Part shown: piece after piece, positions 16,015-25,026 of the stretch
How the letters are laid out: each line of letters opens with the position of its first letter
Numbering within the stretch: the first letter of the stretch is position 1
Origin: Saccharopolyspora galaxeae
GTDB taxonomy: Bacteria > Actinomycetota > Actinomycetes > Mycobacteriales > Pseudonocardiaceae
Length of the DNA stretch: 64,000 nt
Assembly (NCBI RefSeq): GCF_016526145.1
Contig: NZ_JADDUE010000017.1
Coordinates: 1-64,000, forward strand
Direction: 5' to 3'
Made by a program: the position numbers and the translations under genes
Notes under the pieces: generated by a model
What the model was told of the DNA's origin: nothing
The model's input: only the letters and a program-made list of their open reading frames with translations
Database searches by the model: none

Positions 16015-17307
16015 ATGCGGCGCATGCAGTCCCATCGAACCCTGCTCGACCTGGACCGGGAACACGTTTGGCATCCCTACGGCGCGATGCCCGCGACGAC
16101 CGAGCCGCTGCTGGTGGACTCCGCGGAAGGTGTGCGGTTGCGGCTGGCCGAACCGGTCGACGGGGTCGGCGAACTCATCGACGGCATGTCGTCGTGGTGG
16201 GCCGCGATCCACGGCTACCGGCACCCGGTGCTCGACGATGCGGTGCGCGGGCAGCTCGACCGGATGAGCCACGTGATGTTCGGCGGCCTCACCCACGAAC
16301 CCGCGGTCGAACTGGCCGAACGGCTGGTCCGGATCACCCCGGAACCGCTGCGGCACGTGTTCCTGGCCGACTCCGGCTCGGTGTCGGTGGAAGTCGCGAT
16401 CAAGATGTGCCTGCAGTACCAGCGCTCCACGGGGCGCGCGCACAAGCGGCGGCTGCTGACCTGGCGCGGGGGGTACCACGGTGACACCTGGCACCCCATG
16501 TCGGTGTGCGACCCGGAAGGCGGGATGCACCACCTGTGGGGCTCCGCGCTGCCGCCGCAGATCTTCGCGGAAGCACCGCCCGCGGAATTCGACCAGGCCT
16601 ACGCCGACCACCTCGCCGAGCAGTTCGCCCGGCACGCCGAAGACGTCGCCGCAGTGATCGTGGAACCCATGGTGCAGGGTGCAGGAGGAATGCGGTTCCA
16701 CTCCCCGGAGTACCTGCGCGTGCTGCGGGAACTCGCCGACGAGCACGACGTACTGCTGATCTTCGACGAGATCGCCACCGGGTTCGGGCGCACCGGCGAG
16801 CTCTTCGCCGCCGACCACGCCGGGGTCAGCCCGGACGTGCTGTGCCTGGGCAAAGCGCTCACCGGTGGGTACCTGACGATGGCCGGAACGCTGTGCACGC
16901 CGCGCATCGCCGAAGGGATCTCCGGCGGGTCCGTTCCGGTTCTGGCGCACGGGCCGACGTTCATGGGCAACCCGCTGGCCGCCGCGGTGGCCCGGGCATC
17001 GACCGATCTGCTGCTCGGGCAGGACTGGAAGGCCCAGGTGAAACGCATCGAGCGCGGGCTCACCAGCGGACTCGCTCCCGCCTGGGACCTGCCGGGAGTG
17101 GTCGACGTCCGGGTGCTCGGAGCGATCGGAGTCGTCGAGCTCGATCACGACGTGGACATGTCCGCCGCAAGCAGCGCGGCGATTCGCAGCGGGGTGTGGC
17201 TGCGGCCGTTCCGGAAGCTGATCTACACGATGCCGCCGTACGTGACCGGGGACGACGACCTCGCCGCTATCTGCGCGGCGGTGCTCGCCGCGGTTCGGGA
17301 GGGCTGA
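16015..17307 (+). CDS. bioA: Adenosylmethionine-8-amino-7-oxononanoate aminotransferase
   Basis: 430-residue class III PLP aminotransferase. It carries HVWHPYGAM near the N-terminus, [16 protein letters not shown] (about 53-68), [13 protein letters not shown] (about 119-131), a PLP-Asp region [15 protein letters not shown] and the PLP-lysine segment [11 protein letters not shown] near residue 282. These match BioA, which makes 7,8-diaminononanoate in biotin synthesis using SAM as amino donor. The start may be ATG 16015 or 16024. bioD follows two bases after the stop. bioF and bioB are not in the window. Confidence 0.93.
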   Translation: MRRMQSHRTLLDLDREHVWHPYGAMPATTEPLLVDSAEGVRLRLAEPVDGVGELIDGMSSWWAAIHGYRHPVLDDAVRGQLDRMSHVMFGGLTHEPAVELAERLVRITPEPLRHVFLADSGSVSVEVAIKMCLQYQRSTGRAHKRRLLTWRGGYHGDTWHPMSVCDPEGGMHHLWGSALPPQIFAEAPPAEFDQAYADHLAEQFARHAEDVAAVIVEPMVQGAGGMRFHSPEYLRVLRELADEHDVLLIFDEIATGFGRTGELFAADHAGVSPDVLCLGKALTGGYLTMAGTLCTPRIAEGISGGSVPVLAHGPTFMGNPLAAAVARASTDLLLGQDWKAQVKRIERGLTSGLAPAWDLPGVVDVRVLGAIGVVELDHDVDMSAASSAAIRSGVWLRPFRKLIYTMPPYVTGDDDLAAICAAVLAAVREG

Positions 17308-17309
17308 AA

Positions 17310-18008
17310 ATGTTCCTGGTCGTTACCGGAACCGGCACGGAGATCGGCAAGACCGCGGTCACCGCCGCGGTCGCCGCGCTCGCGCCGGGGAGCACAGCAG
17401 TGGTCAAACCCGCGCAGACCGGGGTCGAACCCGGCGAAGACGGTGATCTCGCGCAGGTGCGAGCGTTGGCGGGGCCGGTCACCACCGTCGAACTCGGCCG
17501 GTACCCGGAACCGCTGGCTCCGGCGACGGCGTCGCGGCGGGCCGGTGCGGAGCCAGTGCGGACCAGCGCCGTCGCGGATGCAGCGCGGGAACTCGCCGGC
17601 ACGCACGACCTCGTGCTCATCGAAGGCGCAGGCGGACTGCTGGTCCGGTTCGACGACGAAGGCGGCACGATCGCCGACATCGCCTGCGAACTGGAAGCTC
17701 CGGTACTGATCGTGACGCACGCCGGCCTCGGGGCGTTGAACGTCGCCGCGCTCACCGCGGAGGCGTTGCGCACGCGCGGGTTGCGCTGCTCCGGTGTGGT
17801 GATCGGCGATTGGCCGCGTGAGCCGGACTTGGCCACGCGGTGCAACCTCGCCGATCTGCCGGAAGTCAGCGCGGCACCGTTGGCCGGGGCGTTGCCGCAC
17901 GGCGCGACGGCTTCAGCCGCGTTCCGCGACATCGCGCGGACCTCGCTCGCTCCCGAACTCGGCGGCACGTTCGACGCCGAAGCGTTCCGGCGAGCGCACA
18001 TCAGCTGA
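17310..18008 (+). CDS. bioD: Dethiobiotin synthase
   Basis: 232 residues. The P-loop TGTGTEIGKTAVTAAV (residues 6-21) and KPAQTG (about 34-39) are diagnostic of BioD, which forms the ureido ring of dethiobiotin from diaminononanoate, CO2 and ATP. EGAGGLLV (about 107-114) is the second conserved block. The start two bases after the bioA stop, with GGGAGGG in the end of bioA as ribosome binding site, shows a tight bioAD operon. Confidence 0.95.
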   Translation: MFLVVTGTGTEIGKTAVTAAVAALAPGSTAVVKPAQTGVEPGEDGDLAQVRALAGPVTTVELGRYPEPLAPATASRRAGAEPVRTSAVADAARELAGTHDLVLIEGAGGLLVRFDDEGGTIADIACELEAPVLIVTHAGLGALNVAALTAEALRTRGLRCSGVVIGDWPREPDLATRCNLADLPEVSAAPLAGALPHGATASAAFRDIARTSLAPELGGTFDAEAFRRAHIS

Positions 18009-18048
18009 AGAACCACCGCCATCCGGCGGCGCTGCTAGCGTGCCGAGC

Positions 18049-19005
18049 ATGCCGCTCGAGGAATCTGTACTGGTCATCGGTGCCGGCGTGGCCGGGTTGA
18101 GCACTGCGGTCACGCTCGCGGAAACCGGAACCCCGGTGCGCATTCGCACGTCGGAACACCCGCGCGCGACGACCTCCGCAGCCGCAGGTGCGATGTGGGG
18201 TCCGGCGCTGCTGCAACCTGCCGACCGGGTGCTGGGCTGGGTAACCACCTCGTACCACCGGTTCGTCGAACTCGCCGCGGACCCGGCGACCGGCGTGCAC
18301 CTCGAGTACGGGCGGATGGCCGCGCGCTTCGACCTGGGAGACCAGGTGCCACCGGAGGCGGAACTGCTGCCGGATCTGCGCCGCTGCCGGCCCGACGAAC
18401 TACCGGAAGGTTTCGTCAGCGGCTACCGCGGGACCGTTCCGCTGATCGACATGCCGCGCTACCTGGACCACCTCACCGAACGTTTCCGCGCGGCCGGCGG
18501 GGAATTGCTGCACAGCCCGGTGTCCTCGCTGGCGGAAGCGGCCGAGGAAGCGAGCGTCGTGGTCAACTGCACGGGAGTCGGCGCGCACGAACTCATCGGT
18601 GACCCCGGTGTCCGCCCGGTGCGCGGTCAGCAGGTCGTGGTCCGCAATCCCGGGATCGACGAGTACTTCGTGGAAATCGGACCGGGCGAGGAGCCCGTCG
18701 CTGTCATGCCGCACGGCGGCCACGTCGTGCTCGGCAGCACCGCCGTGGAACACGACTGGTCCCGGACCGCCGAGGGCGGGACGACCGACGGCATTCTTCG
18801 CCGTTGTGCGCGAGTTGACCCGCTGCTGTCCGGGGCCGTCGTGTTGGAGGAGAAGGTCGGGCTGCGTCCCGGCAGGGACGCGGTTCGGGTCGAGGTGGAG
18901 CGATTCGGTGGTGCGAAGATCGTGCACAACTACGGGCACGGCAGCTGCGGGGTGGCGCTGTCCTGGGGCTGCGCCACCGAAGCAGCCGAACTCGCGCGCG
19001 GTTGA
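18049..19005 (+). CDS. FAD-dependent D-amino-acid oxidase
   Basis: 318 residues. An N-terminal FAD-binding Rossmann motif VIGAGVAGLSTAV (about 9-21) and a C-terminal HNYGHGSCGVALSWG (about 295-309) match the D-amino-acid oxidase family (FAD, deamination of D-amino acids to keto acids with H2O2). The middle contains NCTGVGA. The ATG is seven nt after a -10-like TAGCGT, so it likely has its own leaderless promoter rather than relying on bioAD 40 bp upstream. It converges on a pterin dehydratase gene with a 6-bp gap. The exact substrate (neutral versus acidic D-amino acids) is not evident. Confidence 0.87.
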   Translation: MPLEESVLVIGAGVAGLSTAVTLAETGTPVRIRTSEHPRATTSAAAGAMWGPALLQPADRVLGWVTTSYHRFVELAADPATGVHLEYGRMAARFDLGDQVPPEAELLPDLRRCRPDELPEGFVSGYRGTVPLIDMPRYLDHLTERFRAAGGELLHSPVSSLAEAAEEASVVVNCTGVGAHELIGDPGVRPVRGQQVVVRNPGIDEYFVEIGPGEEPVAVMPHGGHVVLGSTAVEHDWSRTAEGGTTDGILRRCARVDPLLSGAVVLEEKVGLRPGRDAVRVEVERFGGAKIVHNYGHGSCGVALSWGCATEAAELARG

Positions 19006-19011
19006 CGAAGC

Positions 19012-19311
19012 TCAGGTTTGGGAGAGCGCGTCGACGACGCCGTCGATCTCCTCGGCCATGGACACGTCCTTGGCGGTGATGCCGCCTTCGGAATGCGTGC
19101 TGCAGTAGAACGTCACCTTGCGCCACCGCACGTCGAAGTCGGGGTGGTGGCTCTCGTTCTCGGCGATCTCCGCGATCCGGTTCACGCCCTGGATGGCCTG
19201 CGGGAAGCTGTCGAACTCGACGGTCCGGGACAGCCGGGTGCCGTCCTGCTCCCACTCCGGCAGGCTTCGCAGCGCCTCGGAAACCTGCGTGTCGTTCAAT
19301 AGTCCGGTCAT
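19012..19311 (-). CDS. 4a-hydroxytetrahydrobiopterin dehydratase (PCD/DCoH family)
   Basis: 99 residues, normal size. The family motif is complete: ESHHPDFDVRWRKVTFYC and then THSEGGITAKD, with the catalytic histidine pair. The enzyme dehydrates pterin carbinolamines; in bacteria without phenylalanine hydroxylase it may act on other pterins, including those of molybdopterin. ATG 19311 is the start. No pterin-dependent hydroxylase lies nearby. Confidence 0.92.
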   Translation of the reverse strand: MTGLLNDTQVSEALRSLPEWEQDGTRLSRTVEFDSFPQAIQGVNRIAEIAENESHHPDFDVRWRKVTFYCSTHSEGGITAKDVSMAEEIDGVVDALSQT

Positions 19312-19388
19312 GCCCACATGGTGGTACTTGATCGCGCCGGATGCGACCTTCGGGCATCCGTTGGCGTGGTCGGCACGTAGACTGCTCG

Positions 19389-19480
19389 CGCCACGGGAGT
19401 CCAGCGCGCTGGGCTGAGAGGAGGGGCGCTTCCCCTCGACCGTCCGCACCTGAACCGGATCATGCCGGCGCAGGGAGGTA
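19389..19480 (+). promoter_or_regulatory. TPP riboswitch (THI box) controlling thiBPQ
   Basis: All conserved blocks are present: CCACGGGAGTCC, GGCTGAGAGGA, then ACCTGAACCGGATC, ATGCCGGCGCAGGGA. A -10-like TAGACT at 19378-19383 puts the transcript start at the 5' edge of the aptamer. It precedes the thiamine transporter genes by 55 bp. Ligand binding probably hides the thiB ribosome binding site at about 19526-19531, as is usual in actinobacteria. Confidence 0.95.
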
Positions 19481-19535
19481 CCGCGATCCGCTCGACGTCG
19501 CGTGGCCGATATCGGCTCGCCGTTCGGGAGGATCG

Positions 19536-20624
19536 TTGCCCCGCTTATCACTGTCCCCTTCCTCGCAGCACCGCTCGTTGCGATGGACCGCGTTGGTCCG
19601 GTGGGTCGCGGCGGTCGCCGTGATCACGTTGACCGCCGGATGTTCGCTCCTGGTCGGCCAGGAGCCCGCGCAGCGCACGGTGACCTTGGTCGCGCACGAC
19701 TCGTTCGTGGTGGATCCCCGGCTGCTGGCGGAATTCGAGCAGCGTTCCGGAATCCACGTCGAAGTCCGCACCAGCGGCGACGCAGGTGAGCTCGCCAACA
19801 AGCTGGTGCTGTCCAAGGCAGCGCCGCTCGGGGACGTCGCCTACGGCGTGGACTCGACCTTCGCGTCCCGCACGCTGCGGGAAGGCGTGTTCGCGCCGTA
19901 CCGGGCCGCCGATGCCGACCAGGGACCGCATCGCTACGCCCAGGACCGGCAAAACCGCCTCACCGCGGTGGATGTGGCGGACGTGTGCGTGAACATCGAC
20001 ACCGAGTGGTTCGCCGCGCACCGGATGCCGGAGCCCGCGACGCTGCGAGACCTCACCGAACCGCGCTACCGCGGCCTGTTAGCCGTTCCGGATCCGACGA
20101 CGTCCTCGCCCGGCTTGGCCTTCCTGCTCGGGACGGTCGCTGCGTTCGGCGACCCGGGATGGCAGCAGTACTGGCGGGAACTCGCGGCGAACGACGTCAA
20201 ACTCTCCTCCGGTTGGGAGGAGGCCTACAACCAGGACTTCTCCGCTGCCGCCGAACACGGGCCGCGCCCCATCGTGCTGTCCTACGCCTCGTCGCCGGCC
20301 GCGGAGGTCGGCGACGACGGCAAGCCGCGCACCAAGGCGCTGCTGGACACCTGCTACCGGCAGGTCGAGTACGCGGGCGTGCTGGCCGGGGCGAAGGACC
20401 CGCAGGGCGCTGGTCAGTTGGTTGACTTCCTGCTGTCGCGGGAGTTCCAGCGCCAAGCGCCGGAACAGATGTACGTCTACCCGGCGGTGGACGGGGTGCC
20501 GCTGCCACCGAACTGGTCAGCCAGCGCACCGCTGCCGCCGCGACCGGCCGAGCTGCCCGCGTCCGAAGTGGAGCGGAATCGGGACCGCTGGGTCCAGCAG
20601 TGGCGAACCTTGGTTCGCGGATGA
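19536..20624 (+). CDS. thiB: Thiamine ABC transporter substrate-binding lipoprotein
   Basis: 362 residues with a signal sequence and lipobox ITLTAGC (Cys about residue 36), then the ThiB/iron-type periplasmic binding fold: LVAHDSFVV, LVLSKAAPLGDVAYGVDSTF and SYASSPAAEV. It captures thiamine outside the membrane. The start is taken as TTG 19536, four nt after GGGAGG; a later TTG at 19578 is possible. The riboswitch upstream confirms the ligand. One Leu codon is TTA (20079-20081), unusual in a housekeeping vitamin gene. It overlaps thiP by four bases. Confidence 0.92.
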   Translation: MPRLSLSPSSQHRSLRWTALVRWVAAVAVITLTAGCSLLVGQEPAQRTVTLVAHDSFVVDPRLLAEFEQRSGIHVEVRTSGDAGELANKLVLSKAAPLGDVAYGVDSTFASRTLREGVFAPYRAADADQGPHRYAQDRQNRLTAVDVADVCVNIDTEWFAAHRMPEPATLRDLTEPRYRGLLAVPDPTTSSPGLAFLLGTVAAFGDPGWQQYWRELAANDVKLSSGWEEAYNQDFSAAAEHGPRPIVLSYASSPAAEVGDDGKPRTKALLDTCYRQVEYAGVLAGAKDPQGAGQLVDFLLSREFQRQAPEQMYVYPAVDGVPLPPNWSASAPLPPRPAELPASEVERNRDRWVQQWRTLVRG

Positions 20625-22216
20625 GCCCGCACAACCGGCTGGCGGTCCCGGCAGCCGCGAGCGTCGTGCTCGGATTCCTCGGGCTGTTCTTCGCATGGCC
20701 GGTGGCAGCGATCATCGGAATGGGGCTGCACGGGAACGTCGGCGAGGTGCTGGCGGAGGCGTCGACCTGGCGGTTGGTGGCGTTCACGCTCGGACAGGCA
20801 GCGGCGTCCACAGCGGTGGCGCTGATCGCGGGCCTGCCGTTGGCGTACGTGCTGGCTCGTTCGTTGATCCCGGGCCGTGCGGTGCTGCGTGCGGTCGTGA
20901 CGGTGCCGTTCGTATTGCCGACGATCGTGGTCGGCATGGCCTTTCGCGCGCTGTTCGACGTCGATTCCGGTGCGGTTCTGCCGATCGTGCTCGCCAACGC
21001 CTTCTTCAACGTCGCGGTCGTGGCGCGCACGGTGAGCGGGTTGTGGACCCACCTCGACCGTCGGGCCGAAGACGCGGCCCGATCGCTGGGAGCGTCGAAG
21101 CTGCGGGCGTTCACCTCGGTCACGTTGCCCGCGCTGCTGCCTGCGCTGGGGTCCGCGGCCGCCGTGGTTTTCCTCTTCTGCGCCACGAGTTTCGGTGTGG
21201 TGCTGGTGCTGGGCGGCGGGCAGTACCGGACCTTGGAGACCGAGATATACCTGCGCACGGTGCAGTTGCTGGACCTGCCGGGTGCGGCGGCGCTGTCGCT
21301 GTTGCAGCTGGCGGCGGTCGTGACGGCGTTGCTAGCGGCCTCGTTCGCGCGGCGCCGCAGGGAAACCGCGTTGCGCCTGCGGTCCGCAGCGGGCACTGCG
21401 CGCCGTCCGCAAGGCGCGCAGTGGCTCGTGGTGGGGGCGGCGGGCCTGGTGGTTTGCGGATTGCTGGCGCCGATCGCCGGCTTGCTGGTGCGCTCGGTGT
21501 CCACAAGGGATGGTTGGGGCCTGGCGGGATATCGGGCGCTGCTGGGCACCGGGCAGCAGGGGACGTTGGAGGTCACCGGCCTCGAGGCCGGGTTGAACTC
21601 GGTGCGCACGGCCGTGGACGCGACCTGGATGGCGTTGCTGCTCGGATTGCTGGCGTCGTTCGTGCTGGTCGCCGTGCGGCGGCGCGCGCTCGCCGAGTCC
21701 CTTGACGTGGTGCTGATGGTGCCGCTCGGAGTCTCCGCGGTGACCGTCGGTTTCGGATACCTGATCACGCTGCACCTGTTGCCCGGCGACCTGCGGACTT
21801 CGCCGCTGCTGGTGCCGTTCGCGCAAGCTCTCGTGGTGACGCCGCTGGTGATCCGCATGGTGTTGCCGGTGCTGCGGTCCATCGACGACCGGCTTCGGCA
21901 GGCGGCGGCGACGCTCGGGGCCGGGCCTTGGCGGGTGCACCGGGAGGTGGACGTGCCGTTGGCGGCGCGGTCCGTGCTGGGCGCGGCCGGGTTCGGATTC
22001 GTGGTCGCACTCGGCGAGTTCGGGGCGACCAGCTTTCTCACCCGGCCGGACGCGCCGACGTTGCCGGTCGCGATCGGGCGGCTGCTGGGCAGGCCGGGCG
22101 AGCTGAACACGCAGATGGCGTACGCGGCGTGCACCTTGCTCATGATCGTCACCGTGCTGGCGGTCGTACTCGTCGAACGGTTGCGGATCCGCACCGACGC
22201 GGTGGAGGAATTCTGA
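20621..22216 (+). CDS. thiP: Thiamine ABC transporter permease (two-domain)
   Basis: 531 residues with about 12 membrane helices in two homologous permease domains. Each has an EAA-type loop: EDAARSLGASKLRAFTSVTL (about 154-173) and RQAAATLGAGPWRVHREVDV (about 431-450). This internal duplication is typical of ThiP. ATGA overlaps join it to thiB and TGATG to the ATPase gene, so all three are coupled and share the riboswitch. Confidence 0.92.
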   Translation: MSPHNRLAVPAAASVVLGFLGLFFAWPVAAIIGMGLHGNVGEVLAEASTWRLVAFTLGQAAASTAVALIAGLPLAYVLARSLIPGRAVLRAVVTVPFVLPTIVVGMAFRALFDVDSGAVLPIVLANAFFNVAVVARTVSGLWTHLDRRAEDAARSLGASKLRAFTSVTLPALLPALGSAAAVVFLFCATSFGVVLVLGGGQYRTLETEIYLRTVQLLDLPGAAALSLLQLAAVVTALLAASFARRRRETALRLRSAAGTARRPQGAQWLVVGAAGLVVCGLLAPIAGLLVRSVSTRDGWGLAGYRALLGTGQQGTLEVTGLEAGLNSVRTAVDATWMALLLGLLASFVLVAVRRRALAESLDVVLMVPLGVSAVTVGFGYLITLHLLPGDLRTSPLLVPFAQALVVTPLVIRMVLPVLRSIDDRLRQAAATLGAGPWRVHREVDVPLAARSVLGAAGFGFVVALGEFGATSFLTRPDAPTLPVAIGRLLGRPGELNTQMAYAACTLLMIVTVLAVVLVERLRIRTDAVEEF

Positions 22217-23247
22217 TGGGGCTGGAACTGCGCGGTCTCACCGTGCGTTTCGGGGCGGTAGAAGCGGTGCGCGATGTTTCCCTGGCGTTGCGCGACGGGG
22301 AAGTGCTGGCATTGCTCGGTCCGTCCGGTTGTGGCAAGTCGACGTTGTTGCGGGCCGTCGCCGGGCTGGAGGAGCCGGCTGCCGGCCAGATCCGGTGGGA
22401 CGGCCGGGATCTCGCCAGGGTGCCGGTGCACCGGCGCGGGTTCGGCCTGGTCTTCCAGGACGGGCAGTTGTTCCCGCACCGCGACGTCGCCGGCAACGTG
22501 GGCTTTGCGTTGCGGATGCGCGGCGTCGCGCGGGCCGAACGCGGCGCGCGAGTGGCCGAGCTGCTGGAACTCGTCGGGCTCGCCGGTTGCGAAGGCCGCC
22601 GCGTCACCGAGCTCTCCGGTGGAGAGGCGCAGCGGGTCGCGCTGGCCCGCGCGTTGGCCGCCGACCCCGAGCTGTTGTTGCTGGACGAGCCCCTGTCGGC
22701 ACTGGACCGGATGTTGCGCGAACGGCTCGCCGTCGACCTCGCCGCGCTGCTCGGCAGGGAAACCTCGACGGGACTGGTCGTCACGCACGATCACGACGAG
22801 GCGTTCACGCTCGCCGACCGGGTAGCGGTCATGATCCGCGGCACGATCACCCAGGTGGACACGCCGGACCTGCTGTGGCGGCGACCGGTCAGTATCGAAG
22901 TCGCGGAGTTCCTGGGCTGTTGCAACTTTCTTTCCGCGCGCGTCCGGGACGGTGTGGCGTCGTGCGCGTTGGGGTCGGTGGCAGTGCGGGCGGACGACGG
23001 CGAAGTGCAGTTGGGGCTGCGTGCGACCGGGGTGCGTGCGCGGCGACCGGTGGACGACCGAGACCGGGACGTCGCGGTGACCGGGACCGTGCGGGAACGG
23101 GTGTACCGGCGCGATCATTTCCGGCTCGCCGTGTCGGTCCCGGAGGTCGGTCAGGTGGAGGCAGTCGCGCAAACCGCCGAGGCACCGGCTGTGGGCGAGC
23201 GGGCCGGATTGGTGCTCGATTCCGAGGGCGTGGCCGTCGTCGGGTGA
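22216..23247 (+). CDS. thiQ: Thiamine ABC transporter ATPase
   Basis: 343 residues: Walker A GPSGCGKST (about 35-43), Q-loop VFQDGQLFPH, signature LSGGEAQRVALARAL, Walker B LLLLDEPLSALD and H-loop VVTHDHDEA. E. coli ThiQ is about 230 residues; the extra ~110 C-terminal residues here form a TOBE-like regulatory extension of the kind seen in PotA and FutC ATPases. It is the last gene of the riboswitch operon and converges on a GNAT gene. Confidence 0.9.
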   Translation: MGLELRGLTVRFGAVEAVRDVSLALRDGEVLALLGPSGCGKSTLLRAVAGLEEPAAGQIRWDGRDLARVPVHRRGFGLVFQDGQLFPHRDVAGNVGFALRMRGVARAERGARVAELLELVGLAGCEGRRVTELSGGEAQRVALARALAADPELLLLDEPLSALDRMLRERLAVDLAALLGRETSTGLVVTHDHDEAFTLADRVAVMIRGTITQVDTPDLLWRRPVSIEVAEFLGCCNFLSARVRDGVASCALGSVAVRADDGEVQLGLRATGVRARRPVDDRDRDVAVTGTVRERVYRRDHFRLAVSVPEVGQVEAVAQTAEAPAVGERAGLVLDSEGVAVVG

Positions 23248-23272
23248 TGGGTGGGTGCCCGACCGGGCTCGC

Positions 23273-23680
23273 TCACCGCCTGGGCCGTTCCATGAAGTCG
23301 GAGTTCGGTTCGTCGAACCCGAATCGCCGGTACAGCTCGTGCGCATCCGAGGTGTGCAGCATCCACCGGAAGTTCCCGCCCGGACCGTCTTCGACCATCG
23401 TCCGCACGAGCCCAGCACCGATGCCGTGCCCGCGCGCTTCTGCCAGTACGAACACGTCCGCCAGGTATGCGCTGAGCACTCCATCGGAGAAGGCTCGGGC
23501 GAACCCGAGCAGCCGGCCGCTCGGGCGCTCGTACGCGGCGACGACGCGCCACGCGCCGTCCAGCTGGCGATCGAACTGCTCGCGGGTGCGGTTGTTGCCC
23601 CAGTACGCCTCGGTCGTGAGGAAGTTCCACACCGCGTCCCGGTCGACCCGCCGCAGGTCATCGTCGAACTCGTAGTCCAT
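23273..23680 (-). CDS. GNAT-family N-acetyltransferase
   Basis: 135 residues with the acetyl-CoA binding segment VFVLAEARGHGIGAGLVRTM (about 76-95, the Q/RxxGxG/A loop) and C-terminal HELYRRFGF. Target unknown. The ATG at 23680 is six nt downstream of a -10-like TACGCT on the minus strand, suggesting a leaderless transcript. It converges on thiQ. The small single-domain type is often used on small molecules or protein side chains. Confidence 0.87.
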   Translation of the reverse strand: MDYEFDDDLRRVDRDAVWNFLTTEAYWGNNRTREQFDRQLDGAWRVVAAYERPSGRLLGFARAFSDGVLSAYLADVFVLAEARGHGIGAGLVRTMVEDGPGGNFRWMLHTSDAHELYRRFGFDEPNSDFMERPRR

Positions 23681-23911
23681 TGCGGCAGCGTAGGTCGCGA
23701 TCGGCCGTCGGCGCGTCGGCTTTTACCGTGCGTCGGTGGCGACCAGCCGTACGACCTTCGCCAGCCCTTCGGCAACAGTAGCCACACCGTCCGTGCCAGG
23801 CCGGTGTCCCGCGCGACCGGAAGAACCCGTCGCCTGGCGAACGCGACGAGCGCGGCAGCCGGCTTCCGGAGCGGGGACAGCGGTGCGGCAGGATGTCGCC
23901 ACGTGTCGACG

Positions 23912-24754
23912 ATGCGGAGCAAGGGGTCGGTCGATGCCCCGCCGAGGACAGTGGCAGCGGCCTTGCGGCACACCCGCACGGCCGAGGACGGCCTGCGTGC
24001 GCTGGGCGTCCGGGGGCGGGTGAGCACGACGGCCGCCGAGCTCCTCGTTCCCGGCGATGATCTGTCGTTCCGGCTCGCGGTCGGTTGGCCGAGCCTGCGC
24101 AGCAGGGTCGTGCGGGCGGCTGCCGACGAACTGGATTCCGTGCTCATCGCTGGTCCTCTCCGGGAGATGCGGCACGACAGCGTGCTCGCCGAGATCGGGG
24201 GGTCGGGCGGCGGTCGATCCACGTCGTTGACCGACTGCCTGCGGTGGAAGAGCCCGTTGGGGGTGTTGGGACGGACGGTCGACGTGCTGGTGGGCCGCCG
24301 GGTAGCGCAAGCAGTGCTGGCGTACCGCTTCCGCGCTGTCCGCGAGCTCGCCGAGTCGTGGGCGCAGCGGCCGATCGTGGTCGGCACCGCGCTGGTGCAC
24401 GACGGGCGGCTTCTGGTGCAGCAACGGCGTTACCCGGCCCGCGACGCCGGACGTTGGGAACTGCCGGGTGGCCGGGTCGAACCGGGGGAAGGCGAACGCG
24501 ACGCGGTCATCCGGGAATGCGAAGAGGAACTCGGCATCGGCGTGGTCCCGACCGGCCGGGTGGGCACCGACGTTCCGCTGCACAACGGGATGTTGCTGCG
24601 CGTGCACACTGCCGAGCCCGCGGACCCGACCGCCGAACCCCGGGCCGTGGAACACCGGGAGGTGCGTTGGGCATCCGCCGCCGAGCTTGCCGCGCTGGAC
24701 TGGCTGGAAGCTGACCGCGTCTTGCTGCACTCCCTGCGGGAGCTGTTGGCCTGA
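23912..24754 (+). CDS. SRPBCC-domain / NUDIX hydrolase fusion
   Basis: 280 residues. Residues 1-145 look like a SRPBCC (START-like) ligand-binding fold, with VDAPPRTVAAALRHTRT, DELDSVLIAGPLREMRHDSV and FRAVRELAESW. Residues 150-280 are a NUDIX hydrolase with the complete box GGRVEPGEGERDAVIRECEE (about 185-204) followed by ELGI. NUDIX enzymes cleave nucleoside diphosphates linked to another group. A SRPBCC partner in the same chain could supply a hydrophobic ligand or sensor role. ATG 23912 is chosen; a GTG at 23903 is possible. About 230 bp upstream contains no clear gene. Confidence 0.72.
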   Translation: MRSKGSVDAPPRTVAAALRHTRTAEDGLRALGVRGRVSTTAAELLVPGDDLSFRLAVGWPSLRSRVVRAAADELDSVLIAGPLREMRHDSVLAEIGGSGGGRSTSLTDCLRWKSPLGVLGRTVDVLVGRRVAQAVLAYRFRAVRELAESWAQRPIVVGTALVHDGRLLVQQRRYPARDAGRWELPGGRVEPGEGERDAVIRECEEELGIGVVPTGRVGTDVPLHNGMLLRVHTAEPADPTAEPRAVEHREVRWASAAELAALDWLEADRVLLHSLRELLA

Positions 24755-24826
24755 CAGCCGCGGCGCGTGCTGCGGTACTCGGCCGCGCAAGATCGGTTCG
24801 GGCCTGCTGCTCTGTGCGTTGCGCCC

Positions 24827-24878
24827 GAAGTCGGCTCTGTCTGTTGTGCCTGGAAGTCGGCTCTGTCTGTTGTGCCTG
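24827..24878. repeat. 26-bp tandem repeat, two exact copies
   Basis: Two identical 26-bp units beginning GAAGTCGGCTCTG are joined head to tail. Degenerate partial copies lie on both sides (before 24827 and from 24879). The array sits in the 272-bp gap between the NUDIX and trpS genes and is a candidate variable-number locus. Confidence 0.8.
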
Positions 24879-24984
24879 GAAATCGGCGATGGCCGTCGAA
24901 AGCCTGTTCATGAGATCCAGACTGGCGCCGCCGATCAGCGCTTCGCCACCATCCGAGCCCCATTGCACTCGAACTGGTGAACGA

Positions 24985-25020
24985 AGCGGGCGGACCGATG
25001 CCGATGTCGGCCCGCCCGCT
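24985..25020 (-). terminator. Hairpin terminator downstream of trpS
   Basis: AGCGGGCGG (24985-24993) and its exact complement (25012-25020) form a 9-bp stem whose loop holds further CCGA/TCGG pairing. It begins seven bases past the trpS stop on the minus strand and may also serve the convergent NUDIX gene. Confidence 0.6.
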
Positions 25021-25026
25021 TTCGCG

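Noticed and set aside
23720-23905. Possible remnant gene on the minus strand (segments such as GVATVAEGLAKVVRLVATDAR)
   Set aside because: Plausible-looking pieces lie in different frames with no start and no recognised family; could be a decayed gene but evidence is too thin.
20197-24387. A 1396-codon open frame on the minus strand opposite thiB-thiP-thiQ
   Set aside because: Composition is Arg/Ser/Pro/Thr-rich with no domain and it lies fully antisense to well-supported genes; it is a shadow caused by high GC in third positions.
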